Positions 52,102 through 60,422 of a stretch of 64,000 nucleotides of DNA are shown in pieces. The notes beneath the pieces are model-generated. The model was not told the DNA's origin, did no database searches, and saw only the letters and a list, made by a program, of their open reading frames with translations. Source of the stretch: Asaia sp. W19 (GTDB lineage: Bacteria; Pseudomonadota; Alphaproteobacteria; Acetobacterales; Acetobacteraceae); contig NZ_PNQZ01000060.1 in assembly GCF_003994335.1 (NCBI RefSeq), forward strand, positions 1 through 64,000, read 5' to 3'. A program made the translations under genes and the position numbers. Position 1 is the stretch's first letter. The number at the start of each line of letters is the position of its first letter.

Positions 52102-53205
52102 TCAGCCGGCCTGGTCGGGGAACAGAGCGGCTAGGGCGGAAGCGCTGGCGTCGCAACGTCCGCGTTCGGTAATGAGCCCTGAGACGAGGCGCGCCGGCGT
52201 AACGTCAAAGGCCGGATTGGCAGCGCTCGTGCTCATCGGTGTGACGCGGATGCGGGCGGCCTGACCCTGCTCGTCCAGACCATGCACATAGGTCACTTCC
52301 TCGCCCGAGCGTTCCTCGATGGGAATTTCCTTCACACCATCGGTCACGCGCCAGTCGAGTGTGGAGGAGGGCAGCGCCACCCAGAAAGGCACGTTATTGT
52401 CATGAGCGGCCAGCGCCTTGAGATAGGTGCCGATCTTGTTGGCCACATCACCCTGACGAGTCACGCGATCCGTGCCGACGATCACCAGATCCACCTCACC
52501 ATGCTGCATGAGATGGCCACCCGCATTATCGGCGACGAGGGTATGCGGTACGCCATGCGCGCCCAGCTCCCATGCGGTGAGCAAGGCGCCCTGGTTGCGC
52601 GGACGGGTTTCATCCACCCAGACATGCACGGGCAGACCCGCATCATGCGCCATATAGATCGGCGCGAGTGCCGTTCCCCAATCGACGGTCGCAATCCATC
52701 CTGCATTGCAGTGGGTTAGAATATTCAGGCGTTCCTGCCCGGGGCGACGCTTTTCCCAAAGGGTGCGGAACAATTCGAGACCGTGACGGCCAATGGATTC
52801 ATTGACTTGCACATCCTCGTCGCAAATCGCATCGGCTTCGGCATAGGCCGCCGCCACACGCGCTTCCGGGGTAACGGGTTTCAGATGGGCCACCATACGC
52901 TCGATGGCCCAGCGCAGATTAATGGCGGTCGGGCGCGTCTCGACCAGACGCGCTGCAGCGTCTTCGAGCCCCTTATCCGTCGCATCCTTCTGAAGCGCGA
53001 AGGCAAGCCCATAGGCGGCGACAGCCCCAATCAGCGGCGCGCCGCGTACCTGCATGGTGCGGATGGCGTGCGCCACCTGCTCTTCCTCCCGCAGCGCCAG
53101 AATATCCAGTGTCCAGGGGAGCCTGGTCTGATCGAAGATATGAACCAGCTGCGGGTCCTGTGCGTCGCGCCAGACGCTGCGATAGGGCGTGCCGTTGATT
53201 TTCAC
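52102..53205 (-). CDS. mtnA: Methylthioribose-1-phosphate isomerase
   Basis: Aldose-ketose isomerase of the methionine salvage pathway, eIF2B-like fold. TRLPWTLDILALREEEQV, MQVRGAPLIGAVAAYGLAF, ILTHCNAGWIATVDWGTAL with the catalytic Cys, VDETRPRNQGALLTAWEL and VGTDRVTRQGDVANKIGTY with the Asp are all family motifs. I use the GTG at 53205 (367 residues, VKINGTPYRSVW), which matches MtnA proteins; the frame is open to 53274 but this part is unlike the family. No other mtn genes are near. Confidence 0.93.
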   Translation of the reverse strand: MKINGTPYRSVWRDAQDPQLVHIFDQTRLPWTLDILALREEEQVAHAIRTMQVRGAPLIGAVAAYGLAFALQKDATDKGLEDAAARLVETRPTAINLRWAIERMVAHLKPVTPEARVAAAYAEADAICDEDVQVNESIGRHGLELFRTLWEKRRPGQERLNILTHCNAGWIATVDWGTALAPIYMAHDAGLPVHVWVDETRPRNQGALLTAWELGAHGVPHTLVADNAGGHLMQHGEVDLVIVGTDRVTRQGDVANKIGTYLKALAAHDNNVPFWVALPSSTLDWRVTDGVKEIPIEERSGEEVTYVHGLDEQGQAARIRVTPMSTSAANPAFDVTPARLVSGLITERGRCDASASALAALFPDQAG

Positions 53206-53436
53206 GTGGAGTTCCGTCTTTCGGGCGTCATGAAGAGTGGCCCTCCATGTGGCAAATAAGGGCATCAGACTCAAGTTCCAGCCCCGCCCTTTCCCCGACG
53301 CGTCCGTGAGTCTTCATGCAATTGCCACAGGAATACGCCACGGGCGTGACCCATAACCACCGATATCACAAGGGGATGTGGTTTTACGCACGCGCCGTTA
53401 CACGCTAAGCTATCCCATAAGCAGAAGGACCCCATC

Positions 53437-54069
53437 ATGAGCGAACCGCAATGGCTGACCTGGGCACGCGATGTTCAGGCGATCGCCCAGAACGGGCTCA
53501 CCTTTTGCCAGAACCCCTATGACCGAGAGCGCTACGAACAGCTCAGGAAGCTTGCCTCCCAGATGATCGGGGCACTGGGGCAGGGCGATCCGGATTCCGT
53601 GCTGGGCCTTCTGGAAAACGAGAAGGGCTACGCCACCCCCAAGATCGATGTGCGCGGTGCGGTGTTCAATGACCGGGGACAGATCCTGATGGTGCGCGAG
53701 GCCATCGATCAGGATCGCTGGACCCTGCCCGGTGGCTGGGCCGATGTGAATTACACCACAGCGGAGAACACGCTCAAGGAAGTGCTGGAAGAGAGCGGTT
53801 ACACGGCTGAGATCGTGCGTCTCGCCGCGCTATGGGATCGCAACAGGCAGGGCCATCCGCCCGATATCTACAGCTGTGCCAAAGTCTTCTATCTCTGTCG
53901 CCTCACCGGCGGCAGTCCGAGCATCGACAATCTGGAAACATCGGGGATCGGCTGGTTCGACAGGGAAACCCTGCCCGACGATCTCTCCCTGACACGCCTG
54001 CTGCCGCATCAATTGCAGCGCATGTTCGACCATCACGACCAGCCGGATCTGGCAACGGATTACGACTGA
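53437..54069 (+). CDS. NUDIX hydrolase with N-terminal helical domain
   Basis: A 210-residue NUDIX hydrolase. The first 65 residues match the N-terminal helical domain found in ADP-ribose/CDP-choline pyrophosphatase-like members (TWARDVQAIAQNGLTFC, NPYDRERYEQL). The Nudix box region is GGWADVNYTTAENTLKEV then LEESGY: the catalytic EExxEE-like core EVLEES is present, with Lys for the usual Arg and Tyr for the first Glu. AAGGA precedes the ATG. A glycosyltransferase gene starts 4 bases after its stop; whether they work together is unclear. Confidence 0.88.
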   Translation: MSEPQWLTWARDVQAIAQNGLTFCQNPYDRERYEQLRKLASQMIGALGQGDPDSVLGLLENEKGYATPKIDVRGAVFNDRGQILMVREAIDQDRWTLPGGWADVNYTTAENTLKEVLEESGYTAEIVRLAALWDRNRQGHPPDIYSCAKVFYLCRLTGGSPSIDNLETSGIGWFDRETLPDDLSLTRLLPHQLQRMFDHHDQPDLATDYD

Positions 54070-54073
54070 AACC

Positions 54074-55156
54074 ATGAAGGTTCTGACCGTACTCCCCCGG
54101 CGGGAAGGCTATGCGCCCGACCGGGCTGGCGCCATCGCTCTGCTCGTGTCGCGGCTCGCTTCTCCCGAGGATATCGTGATCGGCACCGAGATCACCGGCA
54201 CACCCCTGCCCGGTGGGCAATTCGTGGCCGTGAGCGAACCAGGTGGGGTTCACCGCTGGCGGCGTGACGGTACGCGCTATCGCATCGCCTGCCAGCGCGA
54301 GATCAAGCGTCACAAGCCCGATCTGATCGAGGTCCATAACCGCCCTGCCCTGGCGCGCGCCCTGAGCCGCTGCGGCATTCCGGTGCATCTGATCCTGCAT
54401 AACGACCCACAGGACATGCATGGCGCGCGTCGCCCGCGCCAGAGACAAGAACTCATGCAGCATGTGCGTGTGTTCGTCGTGTCGCTCTGGCTGCGCCGTC
54501 GCTATCTGGAAGATCTGGATGACGGGCCGGTCACGGTCATGCCCAATTGCCTAGACCTCACAACCCTGCCCACGCCGCCTGCCGAACGGGCGAAGCTCGT
54601 GCTTTTTGCCGGGCGCATGGTGTCTGACAAGGGTGCCGATGCCTTCGTGCGGGCCTGGGCTGCCGTCAGCAAACAGGCGCCAGGCTGGCGCGCCATCATG
54701 ATCGGCGCCGATCGCTTTCGCTTCAATTCGCCCCGCACCACCTTCGTCGACCGGGTTGAAGCGAGCGCGAACGCGGCAGGAATCACGTTATGCGGCTACC
54801 AGATGCATCATCAGGTGCTTGAAGCGATGGCCGCAGCCTCTATCGTGGTGGTCCCCAGCCGCTGGCCCGAGCCCTTCGGCCTCACCGCGCTCGAAGCCAT
54901 GGCGAGCGGTGCCGCCGTGATTGCCTCGCCGCGCGGCGGATTGCCCGAGGTGGTCGGCAATGCCGCCCTTCTGGCTTTACCGGATGAGGGCGATGCCCTC
55001 GAACAGGCGCTGCTGCGCCTGATCGAAGAGCCTGCCCTGCGCGCTGCATGCGTCGAGCGCGGCTATGTGCAGGCGCGCAAATTTGATCTCTCTCCGGCAC
55101 GGGAAATGCTGCAGAAAATGCGCGAGCGTTCGGTAAAAAGCGGCAATCGCCGCTAA
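54074..55156 (+). CDS. Glycosyltransferase family 4
   Basis: GT-B fold retaining glycosyltransferase, 360 residues. Acceptor half 1-165 (EVHNRPALARAL, VHLILHNDPQDMHG); donor half from about 170 with VLFAGRMVSDKGADAFVRAW, GYQMHHQVLEAMAAASIVVVPS and the EX7E-type motif EPFGLTALEAMASG, then ASPRGGLPEVVG. No TM segment. Sugar and acceptor unknown; a surface polysaccharide role is plausible since GDP-mannose genes occur in the window. It follows the NUDIX gene by 4 bases. Confidence 0.9.
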   Translation: MKVLTVLPRREGYAPDRAGAIALLVSRLASPEDIVIGTEITGTPLPGGQFVAVSEPGGVHRWRRDGTRYRIACQREIKRHKPDLIEVHNRPALARALSRCGIPVHLILHNDPQDMHGARRPRQRQELMQHVRVFVVSLWLRRRYLEDLDDGPVTVMPNCLDLTTLPTPPAERAKLVLFAGRMVSDKGADAFVRAWAAVSKQAPGWRAIMIGADRFRFNSPRTTFVDRVEASANAAGITLCGYQMHHQVLEAMAAASIVVVPSRWPEPFGLTALEAMASGAAVIASPRGGLPEVVGNAALLALPDEGDALEQALLRLIEEPALRAACVERGYVQARKFDLSPAREMLQKMRERSVKSGNRR

Positions 55157-55234
55157 AACGCTCCAGTTTGCGCCGCATATTCGACACATTGAGATCATTG
55201 ATTGACATCGAACGGTATTTGACTGCGAGGACTC

Positions 55235-55663
55235 ATGTTCAAGACACGTTTTCTGCCCGCCCTGGCCCTGACAGCTCTTGTATCAGCGCCACTGGCCCAT
55301 GCGCAGACTTCCGGATGCAACAACAATACTTCCGGTAACGATATGATCGGTCGACTGGCCAATAAGGAAAACTGCCTGAATGACCGCGTGCAGAACTGGC
55401 AGAACAAGAATCACGAAGCTGCTGAGGCCCGTGAAAAGAAGCTGACCGACCTGCGTGACAAATACACCAACGCCCCCGAGCGCGAGCGTCAGAAGATCCA
55501 GAACAAGATCGACGACCAGAAGAACAAGCTGAACGAGATCAAGCAGGAACGGACCCAGCGTATCGATCAGTTCCGCTCTGATCAGAAAGAGCAGCATCAG
55601 CGCATGAAAGCGCTGTCTGACAAGACAAAGCAGGATTTCCGCAATCTCGGTCGCCTGAACTGA
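55235..55663 (+). CDS. Secreted coiled-coil protein, unknown function
   Basis: A 142-residue protein with a Sec signal (LPALALTALVSAPLAHA, cleavage near residue 23). The mature part has two Cys (SGCNNN, ENCLND) and then a long charged coiled coil of about 90 residues rich in Lys, Glu, Asp and Gln. No family recognised; such small periplasmic coiled-coil proteins may bind envelope components or act as chaperones. It stands alone, 78 bases after the glycosyltransferase, and is followed by a hairpin. Confidence 0.75.
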   Translation: MFKTRFLPALALTALVSAPLAHAQTSGCNNNTSGNDMIGRLANKENCLNDRVQNWQNKNHEAAEAREKKLTDLRDKYTNAPERERQKIQNKIDDQKNKLNEIKQERTQRIDQFRSDQKEQHQRMKALSDKTKQDFRNLGRLN

Positions 55664-55683
55664 GACATCTGCCGAAATGCCCC

Positions 55684-55716
55684 GCCCTGCGCCCGACAAT
55701 GGGGGTAACGCAGGGC
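55684..55716 (+). terminator. Hairpin after the coiled-coil protein gene
   Basis: GCCCTGCG (55684-55691) pairs perfectly with CGCAGGGC (55709-55716), with a further CCC/GGG inside the 17-base loop. It lies 20 bases after the stop; no T-run follows. Confidence 0.55.
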
Positions 55717-55801
55717 CACGCCTCGGAGCCTCAGATTAAAAACGCCACACCTCGCCGAATCCGCATGTCGTGCTTTGACATTCACGGGTAAGACGAAGCG
55801 C

Positions 55802-56707
55802 ATGACGGCTTCCCTTCCCCCGCATACTTCCGATGTGACGACCGGCCGCCCTGATCCGCAAACGCACGATCAGGCCTTCTCAGCGCTGCCTGGCAGGCTC
55901 GTGGTGCTGACCGGCGCCTCCGGCGGGATCGGTATCCTCACGGCGCAGCGCCTGCTGGCCGAAGGGTATCGCGTAATAGCTCTGTGCCGTTCCAGACCCG
56001 CCCTCGACGCACCGGGTCTGCGGCACCTCCCCTGCGATCTGGGCAGTACGGCATCTCTTGCCGAGGCTGCCACATGTCTCCAGCAAGAGGGATCGGCCCT
56101 CCATGCGCTCATCCATTGCGCCGGAACCATTACCCCCTCTTCCGTGGCAGAGGCGCAGGACGCCGATCTGGTGGCCCAGATTGCCCTCAATCTCACCGCC
56201 CCGATCCTGCTGACACGCCAGCTTCTGCCGCTCATGTCCCTGCAAGATCATCGACCGCACAGGCATGTGGTATTCGTCAATTCGATGGCGGCCGTCATGC
56301 CGCTGGCAGGCAGTGCGGTCTATGCCGCCTCCAAGGCAGGTCTGCGCAGCTTTGCCCTGTCTCTGGCTCAGGAGATGCGCCACAGCGGAATCACGGTCAG
56401 CACGGTGTTTCCTGGAGCGGTTCAGACCGAGATGCTGGCACGCGAGATGCAACAGGGAGGGTCGATGCTCAACTATGTCAGCACACCGCTCGACCCCGAT
56501 CATGTTGCGCGCGCCGTCACGGCACAGCTCGCCCGTCCGCACACCGAAACCTACCTGCCCGCCATGGACGGCATTTTCGGGAGGCTCTGTATGCTGGCCC
56601 CCAGGCTGCTGGGGCTGACCCTGCCATTGCTCGGCGCTCTCGGACGGCGCGGCTATCGCAGGGCCATGGCGCGAATGCCCCGTACCGGCGATCATCGCAA
56701 CAGCTGA
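55802..56707 (+). CDS. Short-chain dehydrogenase/reductase
   Basis: Classical SDR of 301 residues. NAD(P) motif VLTGASGGIGILTAQRL (about 36-52) and catalytic YAASKAGLRSFALSLAQEM with the Tyr-x3-Lys pair, with Ser from the FVNSMAAVMPL stretch. The C-terminal 60 residues (LGLTLPLLGALGRRGYRRAM) are longer and hydrophobic, similar to membrane-associated ketoreductases. I use the ATG at 55802; a TTG at 55775 is in frame. It lies 36 bases before bioF in the same direction, so it may be part of the biotin operon, perhaps acting on a pimeloyl precursor; that is speculation. Confidence 0.87.
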   Translation: MTASLPPHTSDVTTGRPDPQTHDQAFSALPGRLVVLTGASGGIGILTAQRLLAEGYRVIALCRSRPALDAPGLRHLPCDLGSTASLAEAATCLQQEGSALHALIHCAGTITPSSVAEAQDADLVAQIALNLTAPILLTRQLLPLMSLQDHRPHRHVVFVNSMAAVMPLAGSAVYAASKAGLRSFALSLAQEMRHSGITVSTVFPGAVQTEMLAREMQQGGSMLNYVSTPLDPDHVARAVTAQLARPHTETYLPAMDGIFGRLCMLAPRLLGLTLPLLGALGRRGYRRAMARMPRTGDHRNS

Positions 56708-56743
56708 TTGACAAGCCCCGGGTCCTGACGGCAGGGACAAATC

Positions 56744-57928
56744 ATGACGCGCTTTGACATGCTTTTCAGCCAGGCTCTGGACTCACTCGAGTCACGGAAA
56801 CTGCGCCGTCGGTTGCGCCCGCTGCACCGCACACCGGATCAGGTGATGCGTCAGGGACAGGCCATCCTCGATTTCTCATCGAATGACTATCTCGGCCTGT
56901 CCGGTCATCCGCTCCTGCGCGAGCGCGCGGCGGACTGGGCCATGCAGCATGGCACAGGCGCACGCGCCTCGCGCCTCGTATCGGGCACGCTCGACCTGCA
57001 TGAGCAGATCGAGCGGCGGCTTGCCAGCTTCAAGGGCACCGAAGCCGCACTGATCTTCGCGTCAGGCTGGCAGGCGAATGCGGCTGTCCTGCCGGCACTT
57101 TTTCGAATGGCCAGGGAACAGACAGGAGAAACGCCGCTGGTCTTCGCGGACCGGCTGAACCATGCCAGCATGCATCATGGCTGTGCGGCGGCGGGCGTCC
57201 GTCAGATACGCTTTCGGCATAACGATCTGGATCATCTCGACGCCCTGCTCAAACGCCATGCCGATCTGCCGGGCCTGCGCTTCATTCTGACCGAGAGCGT
57301 ATTCTCGATGGATGGCGACACAGCCGATATCGCCGCCCTTTCGGCATTGGCCCGACGGCACGACGCCTTTCTCTATCTGGACGAGGCGCATGCGACGGGC
57401 GTGCTGGGTCCGCAGGGCCGGGGCCTGTCGCATGGTCATCCGGTCGATCTGGTCATGGGCACGTTCAGCAAGGCGTTGGGAGCCATGGGCGCCTATATCG
57501 CGGGGTCACGCGCACTCTGCGACTGGATCATCACCAGCAGCTCGGGCTTCATTTACAGTACCGCCCCGTCTCCGCCGATGCTGGGCGCCATGGATGCCGC
57601 GCTCGATCTGGTGCCCGGAATGGAAGCCGAACGTCTGGGCTTGCGTCAGAAAGCGCGAAGCTTTCGGGACAGATTGACGGCGGCCGGTATCAATACCGGG
57701 GCCTCCACCACCCAGATCGTCCCCGTCATGATCGGCGATGAGACAGAGACACTGGCGCTGGCCCAGTCGCTCGAGAAGGCAGGGCTTCTGACCATCGCCA
57801 TACGTCCACCCACCGTGCCCGCCGGTTCTGCCAGACTGCGTATCGCGCTCAGCACCCAGCATGACACGGCGGCGCTCGATCATCTGGCGGAGGCAGTGAT
57901 CGGAGCCTTGGGGCAACACACGACATGA
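56744..57928 (+). CDS. bioF: 8-amino-7-oxononanoate synthase
   Basis: PLP-dependent alpha-oxoamine synthase, 394 residues, condensing pimeloyl-ACP or -CoA with L-alanine. DFSSNDYLGLSGHP, RASRLVSGTLDLHEQIE, VFADRLNHASMHHGC, FSMDGDTADIAAL, LDEAHATGVLGPQG and the PLP lysine in GTFSKALGAMGAY are the family motifs. Its stop overlaps the start of the esterase gene (ATGA), which in turn overlaps bioCD, so bioF-esterase-bioCD is one tightly coupled unit. Confidence 0.96.
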   Translation: MTRFDMLFSQALDSLESRKLRRRLRPLHRTPDQVMRQGQAILDFSSNDYLGLSGHPLLRERAADWAMQHGTGARASRLVSGTLDLHEQIERRLASFKGTEAALIFASGWQANAAVLPALFRMAREQTGETPLVFADRLNHASMHHGCAAAGVRQIRFRHNDLDHLDALLKRHADLPGLRFILTESVFSMDGDTADIAALSALARRHDAFLYLDEAHATGVLGPQGRGLSHGHPVDLVMGTFSKALGAMGAYIAGSRALCDWIITSSSGFIYSTAPSPPMLGAMDAALDLVPGMEAERLGLRQKARSFRDRLTAAGINTGASTTQIVPVMIGDETETLALAQSLEKAGLLTIAIRPPTVPAGSARLRIALSTQHDTAALDHLAEAVIGALGQHTT

Positions 57929-58557
57929 AGCTCGTCTTCATGCATGGCTGGAGCTTCGATCACAGCTTCTGGGCCCCCTTGCTGGCCGTTTTGGGACCAT
58001 GCGATGCGCTTTGCCTCGATCATGGCTATACAGGTGCGGCACAGCTCGAGGCTCTGCCTGATGAGGATTTCATTGCCATCGGGCACTCGGCGGGGGTGCT
58101 CTGGTTCCTGAACCGGGACCTGCCGCATTGTCGGGGCATGATCGCATTCAACGGGTTTGCCCGGTTCAGCCAAAGCGAGGATTTTGCACCCGGTATCCCC
58201 CGGCGCGTGCTGACGCGTATGCAGACAAAACTGCACGAGGCCCCCGCTTCGGTCGTCACGCCATTCCGCCAGCAATTCACGCCGTTTCTGCCCTGTTCTG
58301 CCACGCTCGACGGCAAAGCGCTGGAACAGGGACTGGCCGAACTGATCGATGCGGATGGCCGTCCGAATGCCCGAAACCGGGGTGAGACACTTCTCGCCGT
58401 GCAGGGAAGTCATGATCCACTCGTGTCGAGCGCGCTTCATGAAGCCAGCTTCGCCACGAACAGACGCCTGACACTGGAAGGGGGGCATCTGCTTCCCCAG
58501 ACCGCACCCCAGGCCTGCGCTGACCTCATCCATGATGCGCTACGGGGCTGGGCATGA
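57925..58557 (+). CDS. Alpha/beta hydrolase, likely pimeloyl-ACP methyl ester esterase
   Basis: A 210-residue alpha/beta hydrolase with MHGWSFDHSFW at the start (oxyanion segment), nucleophile elbow GHSAG (Ser55), Asp in GSHDPLVSS and a His in LEGGHLLPQ. Its place between bioF and bioC strongly suggests that it removes the methyl group from pimeloyl-ACP methyl ester, the role of BioH, BioG and their analogues. It is shorter than E. coli BioH (about 256) and not an obvious BioH or BioG by sequence, so it may be a divergent type. It overlaps both neighbours by 4 bases. Confidence 0.85.
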   Translation: MKLVFMHGWSFDHSFWAPLLAVLGPCDALCLDHGYTGAAQLEALPDEDFIAIGHSAGVLWFLNRDLPHCRGMIAFNGFARFSQSEDFAPGIPRRVLTRMQTKLHEAPASVVTPFRQQFTPFLPCSATLDGKALEQGLAELIDADGRPNARNRGETLLAVQGSHDPLVSSALHEASFATNRRLTLEGGHLLPQTAPQACADLIHDALRGWA

Positions 58558-59948
58558 GCATCGATCCTGCCGGAAGAGCGCGTGTCGCAGCGCGGTTCGA
58601 CGCTGCCCGGCATTACGAGGGCGCGGCACGGGTACAGGCGCTTGCAGCAAGGCAACTGGCGCAGAGGCTCGAAACACTCTACGCGCACAATCCTGCCCCG
58701 CGCCGTATTCTCGAACTGGGATGCGGCACCGGTCTTCTGACCCGCGCCTTGCGCATTCTTTTCCCCGAGGCGGCGCTGACCGCGATCGATCTGTCTCCGC
58801 AGATGGTTGCCCGCGCCCATGAAGCCGTTCCCGAAGCCACCTATCATGTGATGGACGCCGAATATCCGACACTGGACAGGTCATTCGACCTGATCTGCTC
58901 GAACTTCTGCATCCAGTGGTTCACTGATCGCGCGGCCGCCTTCACCCGTCTCTCCGGCATTCTTGCCCCCGGGGGGCGCATCGAGGTGACGACTCTGGCT
59001 CAGGGCAGCTTTACCCAGTGGCATGCGGCCTGTACCGCCTGTGCCTTGCCGAGCGGTTTTCCCGATTATCCCGATGCCTTTGCATTGGAGCAGGAATGGC
59101 CTGTCTCGATGCATGGAACGTGGCAGATCGACACCCTGCAGGACCGGGTCGGGTCGGCGCGCGCGTTCCTGCGCGACCTCAAGGCCATCGGGGCCACGAC
59201 GCCCCGACCGGGAGCGAAACCACTCTCCATCCGCGCACTCAGGGACGTGATGACGCAATTCGACAGGACAGGCGACGTAATGGATTATCAGGTAGGTTTC
59301 GGATCGGCCCAAAAACACCGGGGTTTCTTCGTGACCGGTACCGATACCGGCATTGGCAAGACGCTCGTCTCCGCCATTCTCACGAAAGCCCTGAACGCCA
59401 CATACTGGAAACCCTTCCAGACCGGCCTGGCTGAGGAAGCGGGCGATACGGCCAGCGTGACGCATCTGGCCGCGCTCCCTCCCGAGCGCCTGATCCCGCC
59501 CGCCTATGGATTTCAGGCCCCCCTCTCACCGCAAGATGCGGCAGCCCTCGAACAGGTATTGGTTAGACCCGAGACCCTGCCCCTGCCCGAAACCGATCAT
59601 CCCCTTGTGGTCGAGGGCGCAGGCGGGCTCATGGTGCCGCTCAATGACACGACACTGCTGATCGACTGGGCGGCCACTCTCGGTCTGCCCGTCATCCTCG
59701 TCTGCCGTAGCGGACTGGGCACGATCAATCATACCCTGCTCAGCCTGGAGGCGCTCAGACAGCGCGGGATGCGCGTGGCCGGAGTAATCATGAGTGGCAC
59801 GCCCAATACGGCCAATCGGGAGGCGATCGCCCGATTCGGCCAAGTCGAGATTCTGGCCGAAATTCCAGTGCTTGATGAAGTTACCCCTGAAAGCGTAGCG
59901 CGCGAGGCAGCCACTCTGGCAATTTCACTGCGCCAGCGCGGCTGGTAG
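58554..59948 (+). CDS. bioCD: Fused BioC methyltransferase - BioD dethiobiotin synthetase
   Basis: A 464-residue fusion of two biotin enzymes. Residues 1-250 are BioC, the SAM-dependent malonyl-ACP O-methyltransferase: AARFDAARHYEGAARVQ and the SAM motif ILELGCGTGLL (52-62), FDLICSNFCIQWF. Residues about 256-464 are BioD, dethiobiotin synthetase: FVTGTDTGIGKTLVS with P-loop Lys269, KPFQTGLAEEAGDT, and VEGAGGLMVPLND. Almost no linker separates them. One polypeptide thus catalyses an early step and the penultimate step of biotin synthesis. The reading frame is continuous and both halves keep their motifs. It ends the bioF-esterase-bioCD unit. Confidence 0.93.
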   Translation: MSIDPAGRARVAARFDAARHYEGAARVQALAARQLAQRLETLYAHNPAPRRILELGCGTGLLTRALRILFPEAALTAIDLSPQMVARAHEAVPEATYHVMDAEYPTLDRSFDLICSNFCIQWFTDRAAAFTRLSGILAPGGRIEVTTLAQGSFTQWHAACTACALPSGFPDYPDAFALEQEWPVSMHGTWQIDTLQDRVGSARAFLRDLKAIGATTPRPGAKPLSIRALRDVMTQFDRTGDVMDYQVGFGSAQKHRGFFVTGTDTGIGKTLVSAILTKALNATYWKPFQTGLAEEAGDTASVTHLAALPPERLIPPAYGFQAPLSPQDAAALEQVLVRPETLPLPETDHPLVVEGAGGLMVPLNDTTLLIDWAATLGLPVILVCRSGLGTINHTLLSLEALRQRGMRVAGVIMSGTPNTANREAIARFGQVEILAEIPVLDEVTPESVAREAATLAISLRQRGW

Positions 59949-59954
59949 CGCCCC

Positions 59955-60356
59955 TCAGCCGGGGAAGTAGCGCGGCAGATCCTGAAACTGCCAGCCGCAG
60001 ACGCGCCCGCGCTGCCCGGTAGCATCGGGCGGCCCCTCATAGCCCTCCACGATATTGACGCTCGTTTCATACCCCAGATGAGCAGCGAGTTCGGCCGTCT
60101 GCTGCGAACGCACGCCTGAACGACACAGGAACAGGATCGGCGTGGCCAGATCGGGCACGGCGTCCCGCAGCGCTTGGGCAAAGCCTGCAGCGTCATACGG
60201 GTCCCAGCTCAGGGCCACGACATTCTTGTCCAATGTGGTCAGGTCCGGCAGACCGACGCTCTGCCACTCGGCTGGCATGCGCACATCCACCAGAACCGCA
60301 TCCTTGTCAGCCGCGAGGCGTTCCCATCCTTCGCGCGCTGAAATACAGTCGACCAT
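59955..60356 (-). CDS. Rhodanese-domain protein
   Basis: Single-domain rhodanese of 133 residues. VLVDVRMPAEWQSVGLPD (about 20-37) and the active-site loop FLCRSGVRSQQTAELAAHLG with the catalytic Cys; C-terminal VEGYEGPPDATGQRGRV and GWQFQDLPRY resemble the family found in alphaproteobacteria. It likely transfers sulfane sulfur; substrate unknown. Divergent from cysK, with 66 bases between, and converging with bioCD 6 bases away; the cysK neighbourhood suggests sulfur metabolism. Confidence 0.92.
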   Translation of the reverse strand: MVDCISAREGWERLAADKDAVLVDVRMPAEWQSVGLPDLTTLDKNVVALSWDPYDAAGFAQALRDAVPDLATPILFLCRSGVRSQQTAELAAHLGYETSVNIVEGYEGPPDATGQRGRVCGWQFQDLPRYFPG

Positions 60357-60422
60357 CGTTTTTCCTCATTTATAGTACATGCCACAACGTTAAACTGTGA
60401 AACCGCAGACGTATAGGATGGA

